7,301 bases of DNA from Nitrospirota bacterium (GTDB lineage: Bacteria > Nitrospinota > Nitrospinia > Nitrospinales > VA-1): NCBI GenBank assembly GCA_003235465.1, contig QJWD01000016.1, forward strand, positions 1 through 7,301, written 5' to 3'. Below are positions 1 through 5,458 of the stretch, in pieces (position 1 is the first letter of the stretch; every line of letters begins with the position of its first letter). The notes beneath the pieces are model-generated. The model saw nothing but the letters and a program-made list of their open reading frames with translations, was not told the DNA's origin and made no database searches. The translations under genes and the position numbers were made by a program.

Positions 1-837
1 GTCTAACACCTGGTCGCCCGCCGCCTGACGCTTGAGAAAATCCTCGAGCGCAAGAGGCGTGAGCCCCGCTTCGAGGGACTCGTCGAGCTTTTGCCTTTCT
101 CTCTTATTAAGACGCGCGTCGTAGGAGAAATATTCCGGCGCCTGCGGCTGGTTCTCGGTGACCAGGGCGATGAAGGCCTCGCGCGACATCGGCCCGAGAG
201 CGTAATTGAGCGTCTTTTGCTCGCCGATGGTGGAATCGGTCTCGTCGCTCAGGTTGCGGCCGCAGAGCGAGCCCGCGCCGTGGGCAGGGTAAACCCGCGT
301 CTCATCCGGCAGCGGCATCAGCTTGTTGCGCAGCGAATCGTACAGCAGGCCGGCGAGCTCGATTTCGGAAATGCCTTCCGAGGCCATCAGGTCGGGCCGG
401 CCGACATCGCCGATGAACAGCGTGTCGCCGGTGAGCACGAGTTGCGGCTTATTCGCATTCGCATCCAGGTCGTAAGCCAGGATGGATAGGCCTTCGGGGG
501 TATGGCCGGGGGTTTCGAGAAATTCGAGCCTCACGCGGCCGAGTTCGAGTTGGCTTCCGTCGCCCTGGCGGGTGAAGGCGTACTCGGCCTCGGCGCGGGC
601 GCCCAGGTGAATTTCCGCGCCGGCCTTATCGCGCAGTTCCAGGTGGCCGGCGACGAAGTCGGCGTGAAAGTGGGTGAGGATCACGTGCCGTATTTTGAAA
701 CCGTGCGCGTTCGCGTCGGCGAGATATTGGTCGATATCGCGCTGCGGGTCCACCACCACCGCCGCCTTCGTGCCTTCATCGGCGATGAGGTAGGACGCGT
801 GCGCCAGGCACCCGAGATAGTATTGCTTGAAAAACAT
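1..837 (-). CDS. MBL-fold persulfide dioxygenase, rhodanese-fusion type (C-terminus cut off by window)
   Basis: This is a metallo-beta-lactamase-fold hydrolase of the ETHE1/CstB persulfide dioxygenase group. Members oxidise glutathione or other low-molecular-weight persulfides to sulfite with a mononuclear iron in the cytoplasm. The frame is open from an ATG at 837 to the window edge, giving 279 residues. Visible metal-site residues are THFHADF (H56, H58, D60), PGH (H112), TGDTLF (D138) and YPAHG (H186), the set expected for the family. The HxHxDF variant and the following GAGSLCG are typical of the rhodanese-fused branch. Residues from about 196 (IGEQKTLNYAL, then YFSYDARLN) match the linker that leads into a rhodanese domain, and the window stops at AAGDQVLD, where that domain should begin. 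A GGAG-containing Shine-Dalgarno lies just upstream of the ATG. The cytochrome c gene lies 74 nt upstream on the same strand, suggesting one transcript. The family call is firm; the exact substrate is inferred. Confidence 0.9.
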   Translation of the reverse strand, partial: MFFKQYYLGCLAHASYLIADEGTKAAVVVDPQRDIDQYLADANAHGFKIRHVILTHFHADFVAGHLELRDKAGAEIHLGARAEAEYAFTRQGDGSQLELGRVRLEFLETPGHTPEGLSILAYDLDANANKPQLVLTGDTLFIGDVGRPDLMASEGISEIELAGLLYDSLRNKLMPLPDETRVYPAHGAGSLCGRNLSDETDSTIGEQKTLNYALGPMSREAFIALVTENQPQAPEYFSYDARLNKRERQKLDESLEAGLTPLALEDFLKRQAAGDQVLD

Positions 838-891
838 TCCCACTCCGCGTTTATTCCACTGCCCGGACAAGGCCTCGGCCTCCCCAGGTTC

Positions 892-907
892 ACCGGGATC
901 TCCCGGT
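892..907 (-). other. Short intercistronic inverted repeat
   Basis: ACCGGGA (892-898) and TCCCGGT (901-907) are reverse complements around a 2-nt centre, so RNA would form at least a 6-bp stem with a 4-nt loop. It lies 4 nt past the cytochrome stop, on the way to the persulfide dioxygenase start. No T-run follows on the minus strand, so it is not a standard terminator; it may stabilise the 3' end of the upstream message. Confidence 0.4.
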
Positions 908-911
908 CACG

Positions 912-1331
912 CTATTTTCCCGAAAATGTGCGGATGAAGTGGATCACGCTCCAGCCTTCGTTTTCGTTCAGCACATTGCCCACGCGCACCGGCATGCCGG
1001 TGCCGGGGCTGCCGTTTCTCAGCACCCACATGAGTTCGCCGTCGGTGCGCGCCTCCTGCCATTTGGCGTCGGTGAAATCGCGCGGCGAGTGGCCGGGAAT
1101 CGTGACGCCCTTGCCGTCCTTGCCGTGGCAGGTGACGCAGAGCCCCTTGCCGTAGTAAATTTCCCGGCCCTCTTCGATACGCTCGGGGGTGGCGGGAAGC
1201 GGGTTTTCGGTTTCCTGCACCTGCTCCAGGATATCACCGGGAACGCGCGGCTCGTAAACGCTCGGGTGAAACGCCGCCACGGCGAGAATAACAATACCCC
1301 ATGCCGCCAGCCGGCCTGATCGGTGGTTCAT
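912..1331 (-). CDS. Monohaem c-type cytochrome, exported or membrane-anchored
   Basis: This is a 139-residue class I-like cytochrome c. A hydrophobic segment at residues 8-21, after a short basic N-terminus, is a Sec signal or an uncleaved anchor, so the haem domain should lie in the periplasm. The single haem-attachment motif is CVTCH (C65, C68, H69), preceded by the usual GREIYYGKG helix. The likely distal ligand is M113 in GTGMP, and the C-terminal helix GWSVIHFIRTF closes the fold. The role is presumably single-electron transfer. I chose the ATG at 1331; a TTG two codons upstream (1337) is possible, and neither has a clear Shine-Dalgarno. The persulfide dioxygenase gene follows after 74 nt, with a short hairpin between them, so co-transcription is likely. 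Its electron partner is not shown by the sequence. Confidence 0.88.
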   Translation of the reverse strand: MNHRSGRLAAWGIVILAVAAFHPSVYEPRVPGDILEQVQETENPLPATPERIEEGREIYYGKGLCVTCHGKDGKGVTIPGHSPRDFTDAKWQEARTDGELMWVLRNGSPGTGMPVRVGNVLNENEGWSVIHFIRTFSGK

Positions 1332-1455
1332 ACGCAATAGATGATGGCCGCTTGTCGCCGCCGTCAGTCAATAGCCCCCATGGTTTCGCAAAACCCCATC
1401 CTTCCCGAGCGCTCAGGCCAAGGGCCCGCCCGCCGGGACCGGACTAACGCTTCCG

Positions 1456-1485
1456 CAGGCGGCCGCCTGGGCGCGGGGCCCCGCG
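1456..1485. repeat. Two adjacent 14-bp perfect palindromes
   Basis: CAGGCGGCCGCCTG (1456-1469) and CGCGGGGCCCCGCG (1472-1485) are each perfectly self-complementary and are separated by 2 nt. They sit just after the stop of the minus-strand DUF1566 gene (stop at 1494-1496) and before the cytochrome c gene. In RNA each could fold into a compact GC hairpin. There is no T-run after them in either direction, so classical intrinsic termination is not supported. The remainder of 1332-1493 contains no convincing gene or promoter. Confidence 0.5.
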
Positions 1486-1493
1486 GGCGCGCT

Positions 1494-2021
1494 TCAGGAC
1501 ACCGGGCCGCGCACCAGCCTCAGGAAGGCGTCGACGCCGCTGATCTTGTCCTGGTACTCCTGCCCGCCTTCGTCCTTGAAAGACACGACGACGGCCTTGC
1601 TCTTCCTGTCCTCGCTGGTCCACGTGCTCCAGCCGGCGCCGGCGGGAAACAGCGGGTCGATGTAGAGCTTGTCGCCATCCTTATCGGTATTGCGCTTGCG
1701 CCGGTCGTAGAGGGTTTTCGCTTCCTCCGGCGTGGGCAGCCGCCAGTCCGCGTGGCCGGCGAATTTCTTGTTGTTCATGCGCTGCACGTATTCCATCGCG
1801 GTGTACCAGCTGATCCACTTTTTTTCGGTCAGCCAGTAGTCCCTGGCCATCCACATCAGGCCGGTTTTGCTGTCGAGAATGGTGCCGTCGCCGAGGTCTC
1901 CGAAGCGCTGGTCGGAGGAATGGGCAACGGGGCCTGTTGTGTCGCCGGCGTGGACGGGCAGCGCCGGGAGCACAAGGGCAAGCCCCAGCATCAGGGTCAT
2001 GAGCGTGAATCCAAATCGCAT
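1494..2021 (-). CDS. Exported DUF1566 / Lcl C-terminal domain protein
   Basis: This 175-residue protein has a clear signal peptide: basic start MRFGF, hydrophobic residues 6-22, and a cleavage-like PVHA-GD at about residues 22-27. The mature part carries the Lcl/DUF1566 signature: DGTILDSKTGLMW (45-57), an amphipathic helix about 70-83, HADWRLPTPEEAKTLYD (90-106) and a final FLRLVRG. DUF1566 domains are common in secreted or surface proteins; some resemble sulfatase-modifying or lectin-like folds, and no catalytic role is established for a stand-alone copy. A strong AAGGAG Shine-Dalgarno lies 7 nt before the ATG, and a sigma70-like promoter lies about 55 nt upstream. It reads away from the methyltransferase gene. 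A GC-palindrome pair lies directly downstream. The family is confident; the function is unknown. Confidence 0.85.
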   Translation of the reverse strand: MRFGFTLMTLMLGLALVLPALPVHAGDTTGPVAHSSDQRFGDLGDGTILDSKTGLMWMARDYWLTEKKWISWYTAMEYVQRMNNKKFAGHADWRLPTPEEAKTLYDRRKRNTDKDGDKLYIDPLFPAGAGWSTWTSEDRKSKAVVVSFKDEGGQEYQDKISGVDAFLRLVRGPVS

Positions 2022-2076
2022 GGGCGGGCTCCTTCAGCTCGGGGGGTTAATTCAAACTCCTTGTGCGATTGGCTTC

Positions 2077-2105
2077 ATTGTACACAGCGCCCCGCACCCC
2101 GTAAA
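2077..2105 (-). promoter_or_regulatory. Candidate sigma70 promoter for the DUF1566 gene
   Basis: On the minus strand, TTTACG (2100-2105) is followed after 17 bp by TACAAT (2077-2082). This gives a leader of about 50 nt before the AAGGAG/ATG of the DUF1566 gene. The -10 is near consensus and the -35 is weak. Inferred from sequence only. Confidence 0.5.
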
Positions 2106-2118
2106 CGGGAAAATCGGC

Positions 2119-2146
2119 TTGACAGGCGGGGGGGAGGCCGTAGAAT
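2119..2146 (+). promoter_or_regulatory. Candidate sigma70 promoter for the methyltransferase-symporter series
   Basis: A perfect TTGACA (2119-2124) and TAGAAT (2141-2146) are separated by 16 bp. The start point would fall near 2153, about 25 nt before the methyltransferase ATG. It is back-to-back with the minus-strand promoter, the two -35 boxes being 13 bp apart, so both genes could share a regulator. Confidence 0.6.
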
Positions 2147-2177
2147 AAGCGCATCGAACCATCGCTTGCGAGGCGCC

Positions 2178-2828
2178 ATGTTTCCCCTTCCCGAACGATT
2201 CGCCGGACGCGTGCTTGCCCTTCTCGTTTTCGCCCTCGTGGCCCTGCCGCTCATGAATGTGGCGGAGGGCAAACCGCGCGACAAGGAGCGCTGGGACAGC
2301 AAATACGATTCAGAGGTCTACCTGTTCGGCGAGAAGCCCATCGCCTTCCTTCAGGACAACGTGCACCTCCTGCCCAGGGGCCGGGCGCTGGATGTCGCCA
2401 TGGGCGAGGGCCGAAACGGGGTGTTCCTCGCCCGCCACGGTTTCGACGTGCTCGGCCTCGACATCTCCCAGAAGGGCCTGGACAAGGCGCACAAGCTCGC
2501 CGCCAGATTCAACGTGAAAATCGAAACAAAGGTGGTGGACCTCGAAACCCACACCCTCGAGAAAAACGCCTACGACGTCATCCTCTGCACCTATTACATG
2601 CAGCGCGACCTGTTCCTGCAATTCAAGGACGCCCTCAAGCCCGGTGGCATGGTGCTGATCGAAACCTACAACCAGGATGACGTCGCCAAATACGGCAACA
2701 TCAGCGAAAAGTGGGCGCTCAAAACCAACGAGCTTTTGGAAACGTTCCGCGACTTCAAGATCATCCGCTACCAGGCCTACGATTCGGGACGCGAAGCCTA
2801 CTCCAGCATCATCGCCCAGAAACCCTGA
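2178..2828 (+). CDS. Class I SAM-dependent methyltransferase (TehB-like) with N-terminal hydrophobic segment
   Basis: This is a 216-residue Rossmann-fold methyltransferase. Seen directly are an RWDSKYD entry motif (38-44), FGEKPIAFL (50-58), motif I ALDVAMGEGRN (70-80) that binds SAM, the acidic end of strand 2 in GLDIS (D95), DVILCTYYM for strand 4, and LKPGGMVLIETYN for strand 5. This arrangement resembles TehB-type methyltransferases, which act on small molecules such as thiol, tellurium or selenium compounds; the substrate here is not determined. The odd part is residues 11-25, a hydrophobic run after basic residues that looks like a signal peptide or anchor. The ATG at 2178 has a GAGG 4 nt upstream and sits just after a good promoter; an internal ATG at 2253 (M26) would remove the segment and give a typical cytoplasmic length of 191 but has no Shine-Dalgarno. 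The symporter gene starts 7 nt after the stop. Confidence 0.87.
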   Translation: MFPLPERFAGRVLALLVFALVALPLMNVAEGKPRDKERWDSKYDSEVYLFGEKPIAFLQDNVHLLPRGRALDVAMGEGRNGVFLARHGFDVLGLDISQKGLDKAHKLAARFNVKIETKVVDLETHTLEKNAYDVILCTYYMQRDLFLQFKDALKPGGMVLIETYNQDDVAKYGNISEKWALKTNELLETFRDFKIIRYQAYDSGREAYSSIIAQKP

Positions 2829-2835
2829 GTGGCCG

Positions 2836-3840
2836 GTGAGTCCCGTTCAGAAATTATTTCTCACCCTCGCCAACCTGTTTCCCGTCTGGGTGGTGATCGG
2901 CGCGGGCCTCGCCCTCGCCGAACCGGCGACGGCGCTCTGGTTCAAGCCGGGCTGGATTCCCTATTTCCTCGGCGTCATCATGCTCAGCATGGGCCTCACC
3001 CTCAGCTGGCAGGATTTCGCCCGCGTCTTCAAGATCCCCGGGTCCATCCTCGCGGGAGTGGCGCTGCAATACCTCATCATGCCCATGCTGGGCTACCTGA
3101 TCGCGCGCGCCTTTCAGCTGCCGATGGATTTTGTCATCGGCCTCATCCTGGTCGCCTCGTGCCCCGGCGGCACGGCCTCGAACCTGGTGTGCTTCATCGC
3201 CCGCGTCAACGTGGCGCTTTCGGTGAGCCTGACCACGGTGTCGACGCTGATCGCCGTTGTCGTCACGCCGCTTCTCACCACCTGGCTGGTGGAATCCCTC
3301 GCCGAGGACCTGACCGGCACCCGCATCGAGGTGAACACCCTCGGCCTGCTCGTGAAAACGTTCAAGGTGGTGGTGCTGCCCGTCCTCCTGGGGGTGTTTC
3401 TCAATCATTTTTTCCGCCGCTTGGTGAAACGCATCAACCCCTACACGCCGTTTCTCGCCGTGCTCTCCATCGTCTTCATCGTCGATTTCATTTTCGCCGC
3501 GAAGAAAGACGAGATCCTCGCCACGGGGTCGTCGCTGCTGATGGCGATCATCACACTGCACGCGCTGGGGTTTATATTGGGTTATGCGCTCTCGCGCCTG
3601 CTCGGCTTCGACGAGAAAGACGCGGAGACAGTTTCCATCGAGGTGGGCATGCAGAATTCGGGGCTGGCCACCGAGCTTGCGAGAAGCAATTTCCCGAATT
3701 ACGCCCTGGCCACGGTGCCGGGGGCCATTTCCGCGCTCACCCACTGCATTCTCGGCAGCCTGGTGGCGACAGCCAGCCGGTTCAGGGTGCACTGGCAAAT
3801 GCGCCAGCTAAGGGGTGCGCGCGTGCGCGGGCGGGCATAA
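2836..3840 (+). CDS. BASS-family (bile acid:sodium symporter-like) transporter
   Basis: This 334-residue inner-membrane protein matches the SBF/BASS fold of about ten helices and resembles the bacterial ASBT-like branch. Hallmarks seen are Q78 in the third helix, the crossover CPGGTASNLVCFIARVNVAL (109-128) with S115 and N116, S129 and T133 just after it, and the second crossover IEVGMQNSG (268-276) with E269 and Q273. In characterised relatives these positions bind two sodium ions, so sodium-coupled uptake of an organic anion is plausible; the substrate is unknown and need not be a bile acid. I chose GTG at 2836 because it lies 7 nt after the methyltransferase stop and places the first helix right after the start; the Shine-Dalgarno is weak, which fits translational coupling. 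The C-terminus ends in an Arg-rich tail, RQLRGARVRGRA. Confidence 0.88.
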   Translation: MSPVQKLFLTLANLFPVWVVIGAGLALAEPATALWFKPGWIPYFLGVIMLSMGLTLSWQDFARVFKIPGSILAGVALQYLIMPMLGYLIARAFQLPMDFVIGLILVASCPGGTASNLVCFIARVNVALSVSLTTVSTLIAVVVTPLLTTWLVESLAEDLTGTRIEVNTLGLLVKTFKVVVLPVLLGVFLNHFFRRLVKRINPYTPFLAVLSIVFIVDFIFAAKKDEILATGSSLLMAIITLHALGFILGYALSRLLGFDEKDAETVSIEVGMQNSGLATELARSNFPNYALATVPGAISALTHCILGSLVATASRFRVHWQMRQLRGARVRGRA

Positions 3841-3854
3841 ACTCCCGCCGTTTG

Positions 3855-3884
3855 TGGCCCGGGCCTTCACCGGCCTCCGGGCCA
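3855..3884 (+). other. GC-rich stem-loop after the symporter gene
   Basis: TGGCCCGG (3855-3862) pairs with CCGGGCCA (3877-3884), and an inner GCC/GGC extends the stem around a TTCACC loop. The hairpin sits between the symporter stop and the next ribosome binding site. No T-run follows (AAACTTCG), so it may partially stall transcription or protect the upstream mRNA rather than terminate it. Confidence 0.45.
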
Positions 3885-3912
3885 AACTTCGTCACATGAA
3901 AGGAGGACGACC

Positions 3913-4197
3913 TTGAGTCAGGTATTCAATGTGCTGCTGATCGCCGAGTTTCACGACATTAAGGAAGCGGATGAGAAAGAGATCCTCCTGCGCATGGAGG
4001 AACACGGGCTGGAAAAAATCCCCACGGTGAATTCGGCGTGGGAGATGCAATGCACGGCGGAAGATGAAACCGACGCCAAGGACCAGGCGGTGCAGGCCCT
4101 GGTCAACATCTGCCGGACCTACCCCTTCGAGCTCAAGCTCGTCGCCCATGCCGGGCAGACGCAGATCCTCCGCCGCCGGAAAAAATTCGAGGCCTGA
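3913..4197 (+). CDS. Small conserved-looking protein of unknown function (94 aa), TTG start
   Basis: I do not recognise this family. The start is TTG at 3913, chosen because a near-perfect AAGGAGG (3900-3906) lies 6 nt before it and no in-frame ATG competes. The product has no signal peptide, membrane segment or metal motif. Its pattern suggests alternating strands and helices: a hydrophobic strand FNVLLIAEF (5-13), an acidic helix about residues 16-31 (EADEKEILLRMEEHG), a strand AWEMQCTAED, a helix through DAKDQAVQALVNICRTY, a strand FELKLVAHAG, and a basic tail RRRKKFEA. A beta-alpha-beta-beta-alpha-beta ferredoxin-like fold is a guess from that order. It sits 76 nt upstream of the radical SAM gene on the same strand, so it may be its partner, regulator or substrate. 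Coding use matches its neighbours. Confidence 0.75.
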   Translation: MSQVFNVLLIAEFHDIKEADEKEILLRMEEHGLEKIPTVNSAWEMQCTAEDETDAKDQAVQALVNICRTYPFELKLVAHAGQTQILRRRKKFEA

Positions 4198-4226
4198 AGG
4201 AAAAATACCCTTCCCCCGCCATCGCA

Positions 4227-4235
4227 TGGTATGAT
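4227..4235 (+). promoter_or_regulatory. Candidate extended -10 promoter for the radical SAM gene
   Basis: TGGTATGAT (4227-4235) fits the TGnTATAAT extended -10 pattern with no recognisable -35, in an AT-rich patch within GC-rich surroundings. Transcription would start near 4242, giving a leader of about 30 nt that contains the hairpin at 4245-4265. Confidence 0.4.
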
Positions 4236-4244
4236 TATGGGAAA

Positions 4245-4265
4245 ATTCCTATATATTGAAGGAAT
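4245..4265 (+). promoter_or_regulatory. Possible hairpin covering the radical SAM Shine-Dalgarno
   Basis: ATTCCT (4245-4250) is the reverse complement of AGGAAT (4260-4265), with a 9-nt loop. The right arm contains most of the AAGGAA (4259-4264) that serves as Shine-Dalgarno for the ATG at 4274. If formed, the helix would mask ribosome binding. With only six mostly weak pairs its stability is uncertain. Confidence 0.35.
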
Positions 4266-4273
4266 ATTCTCAA

Positions 4274-5458
4274 ATGCCTTGCGTAACAGCCGCCCGAGCG
4301 CCCCGGCCAACAGCCGGACCGGCCAGGCGGCCCACCGGGAGGGTGGCGGTGAACATTATCCTAAACAGTTATTGCAACCTGAAATGCAATTACTGCTTCG
4401 CCGATGAATACATGGAAGAGACCGTGCGCACGCCGGGCAAATCCATGGACTACGATTATTTCGCCTGCGAGCTGTTGCCGCGCATCAAGGCCACGCCGGT
4501 GATCAACTTCATGGGCGGCGAACCCACGCTGCACCCCCGCTTCAACGACCTGTTCGCCCTCACCTTGGATGAGGTGATGCCCTACACCTCGCTCAGCGTG
4601 TTCACCAACGGCCTGATGCCCGACAAGGTGCTCGACCTTCTCGTTAAAACGGCGGGCCGCGACGGGTCGATCAAGCGCAACGTCTTCTTCGCCATCCTGC
4701 TCAACTGGCAAACAGCGGAAAATATCTCCGAAGCCAACCACCGCCGCTGCCGCATGGTGGCCGAACGCCTGCTTCGCACCAACGGCTACAGCGTCACCTT
4801 CAGCATCAACCTGTATTCCAAACATCAGGACCTTCGCCGGCAGTGCGAAGAGATCGACGCCATCTACCAAAGCCTCGGCCTGCCCGCGGACCAGACCTAC
4901 ACCATCCGCATCTCCCCGGCCTTTCCCATCGTCGGCGAGGAGAAAAACGTTTACCTGCCCATCCGCGATTATCCCGCCGCCGGGAGCAAGCTGCTGGGCC
5001 TATTGCGGGATTTTCCGCAGATGGGGTTCCGCTTCGATTGCTCGTTCCCGCCCTGTTTTCTGGACGACATCCAGGAGGACGAAATGCACCTGGTGGACAG
5101 GATCTTCTTTCACGGAAGCAAGCCGGTGCCGGACATCACGACATGGTCATCCAGGGACCTGTATTTCGGCTGCGCCGACGGCAGCCCGATGGACATCGAC
5201 GGCCAGGGAGACTGCTTCAACTGCTTCCCGTTCCACAACCTGAAGCTGGCGAACATCGGCGACTTCAAATCGGTGAACAGCATCGCCCAGGCGCGCATGG
5301 GCGCGCGGTTTTTATCGGAAGTGTTCGAGACGACAAAAGCGAAGGAGCCCTGCCGGTCGTGCCCGCATTATATGGTGCGGTGCTCCAGCGGCTGCTTCGC
5401 CTACAATTTCATCGAGGAAGGGAAAGGGGTTCCGGTCAAAGTATCCGCTCGGTCTTGA
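4274..5458 (+). CDS. Radical SAM enzyme with SPASM-like C-terminal cysteine domain
   Basis: This 394-residue enzyme should bind a [4Fe-4S] cluster and cleave SAM to a deoxyadenosyl radical. The cluster motif CNLKCNYCF gives C34, C38 and C41, and the SAM-contact motif is MGGEPTLHP (80-88). A C-terminal region resembles the SPASM auxiliary-cluster domain: C300-x11-G312-x4-C317, then C360-x2-C363-x6-C370-x3-C374, plus extra C256, C261 and C314. The canonical seventh SPASM cysteine after the last group is absent and the protein ends 20 residues later. SPASM proteins often modify peptides (sactipeptides, PQQ, mycofactocin) or proteins (anaerobic sulfatase maturation); this one is not assigned. Residues 1-23 are rich in Ala, Arg and Pro. 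ATG 4274 with AAGGAA 9 nt upstream is preferred over TTG 4256, which lacks a ribosome site. It follows the 94-aa gene and overlaps the parvulin gene tail-to-tail by 23 bp. Confidence 0.88.
   Translation: MPCVTAARAPRPTAGPARRPTGRVAVNIILNSYCNLKCNYCFADEYMEETVRTPGKSMDYDYFACELLPRIKATPVINFMGGEPTLHPRFNDLFALTLDEVMPYTSLSVFTNGLMPDKVLDLLVKTAGRDGSIKRNVFFAILLNWQTAENISEANHRRCRMVAERLLRTNGYSVTFSINLYSKHQDLRRQCEEIDAIYQSLGLPADQTYTIRISPAFPIVGEEKNVYLPIRDYPAAGSKLLGLLRDFPQMGFRFDCSFPPCFLDDIQEDEMHLVDRIFFHGSKPVPDITTWSSRDLYFGCADGSPMDIDGQGDCFNCFPFHNLKLANIGDFKSVNSIAQARMGARFLSEVFETTKAKEPCRSCPHYMVRCSSGCFAYNFIEEGKGVPVKVSARS

Noticed and set aside
502..1155. 217-codon plus-strand open frame
   Set aside because: It is antisense to both the persulfide dioxygenase and the cytochrome c gene, whose motifs are clear; the frame is open because of GC-rich third-position bias.
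1374..1402. GGTTT/AAACC pairing upstream of the cytochrome c gene
   Set aside because: Only five base pairs with no associated promoter or T-run; too short to report as a site.
1341..2177. In-frame upstream extension of the methyltransferase reading frame
   Set aside because: It runs antisense through the well-supported DUF1566 gene, its protein is low-complexity Arg/Gly/Pro/Ala, and the promoter and ribosome site point to the ATG at 2178.
2854..3798. 314-codon minus-strand frame opposite the symporter
   Set aside because: It is rich in His, Glu, Arg and Gly with no fold pattern, as expected for antisense of hydrophobic codons.
2836..3840. Symporter as ACR3 arsenite exporter beside an ArsM-type methyltransferase
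   Set aside because: The crossover motifs match the ASBT-like sodium symporter branch, and the methyltransferase shows no conserved arsenite-binding cysteines.
2829..3899. 356-codon plus-strand frame starting at the methyltransferase stop
   Set aside because: It is the +2 shadow of the symporter; its product is Arg/His/Pro-rich with no membrane segments, whereas the chosen frame gives clean BASS motifs.
3896..3916. ATG at 3896 as a leader peptide or alternative start
   Set aside because: It encodes six codons and stops; it overlaps the strong Shine-Dalgarno of the real TTG start and is out of frame with it.
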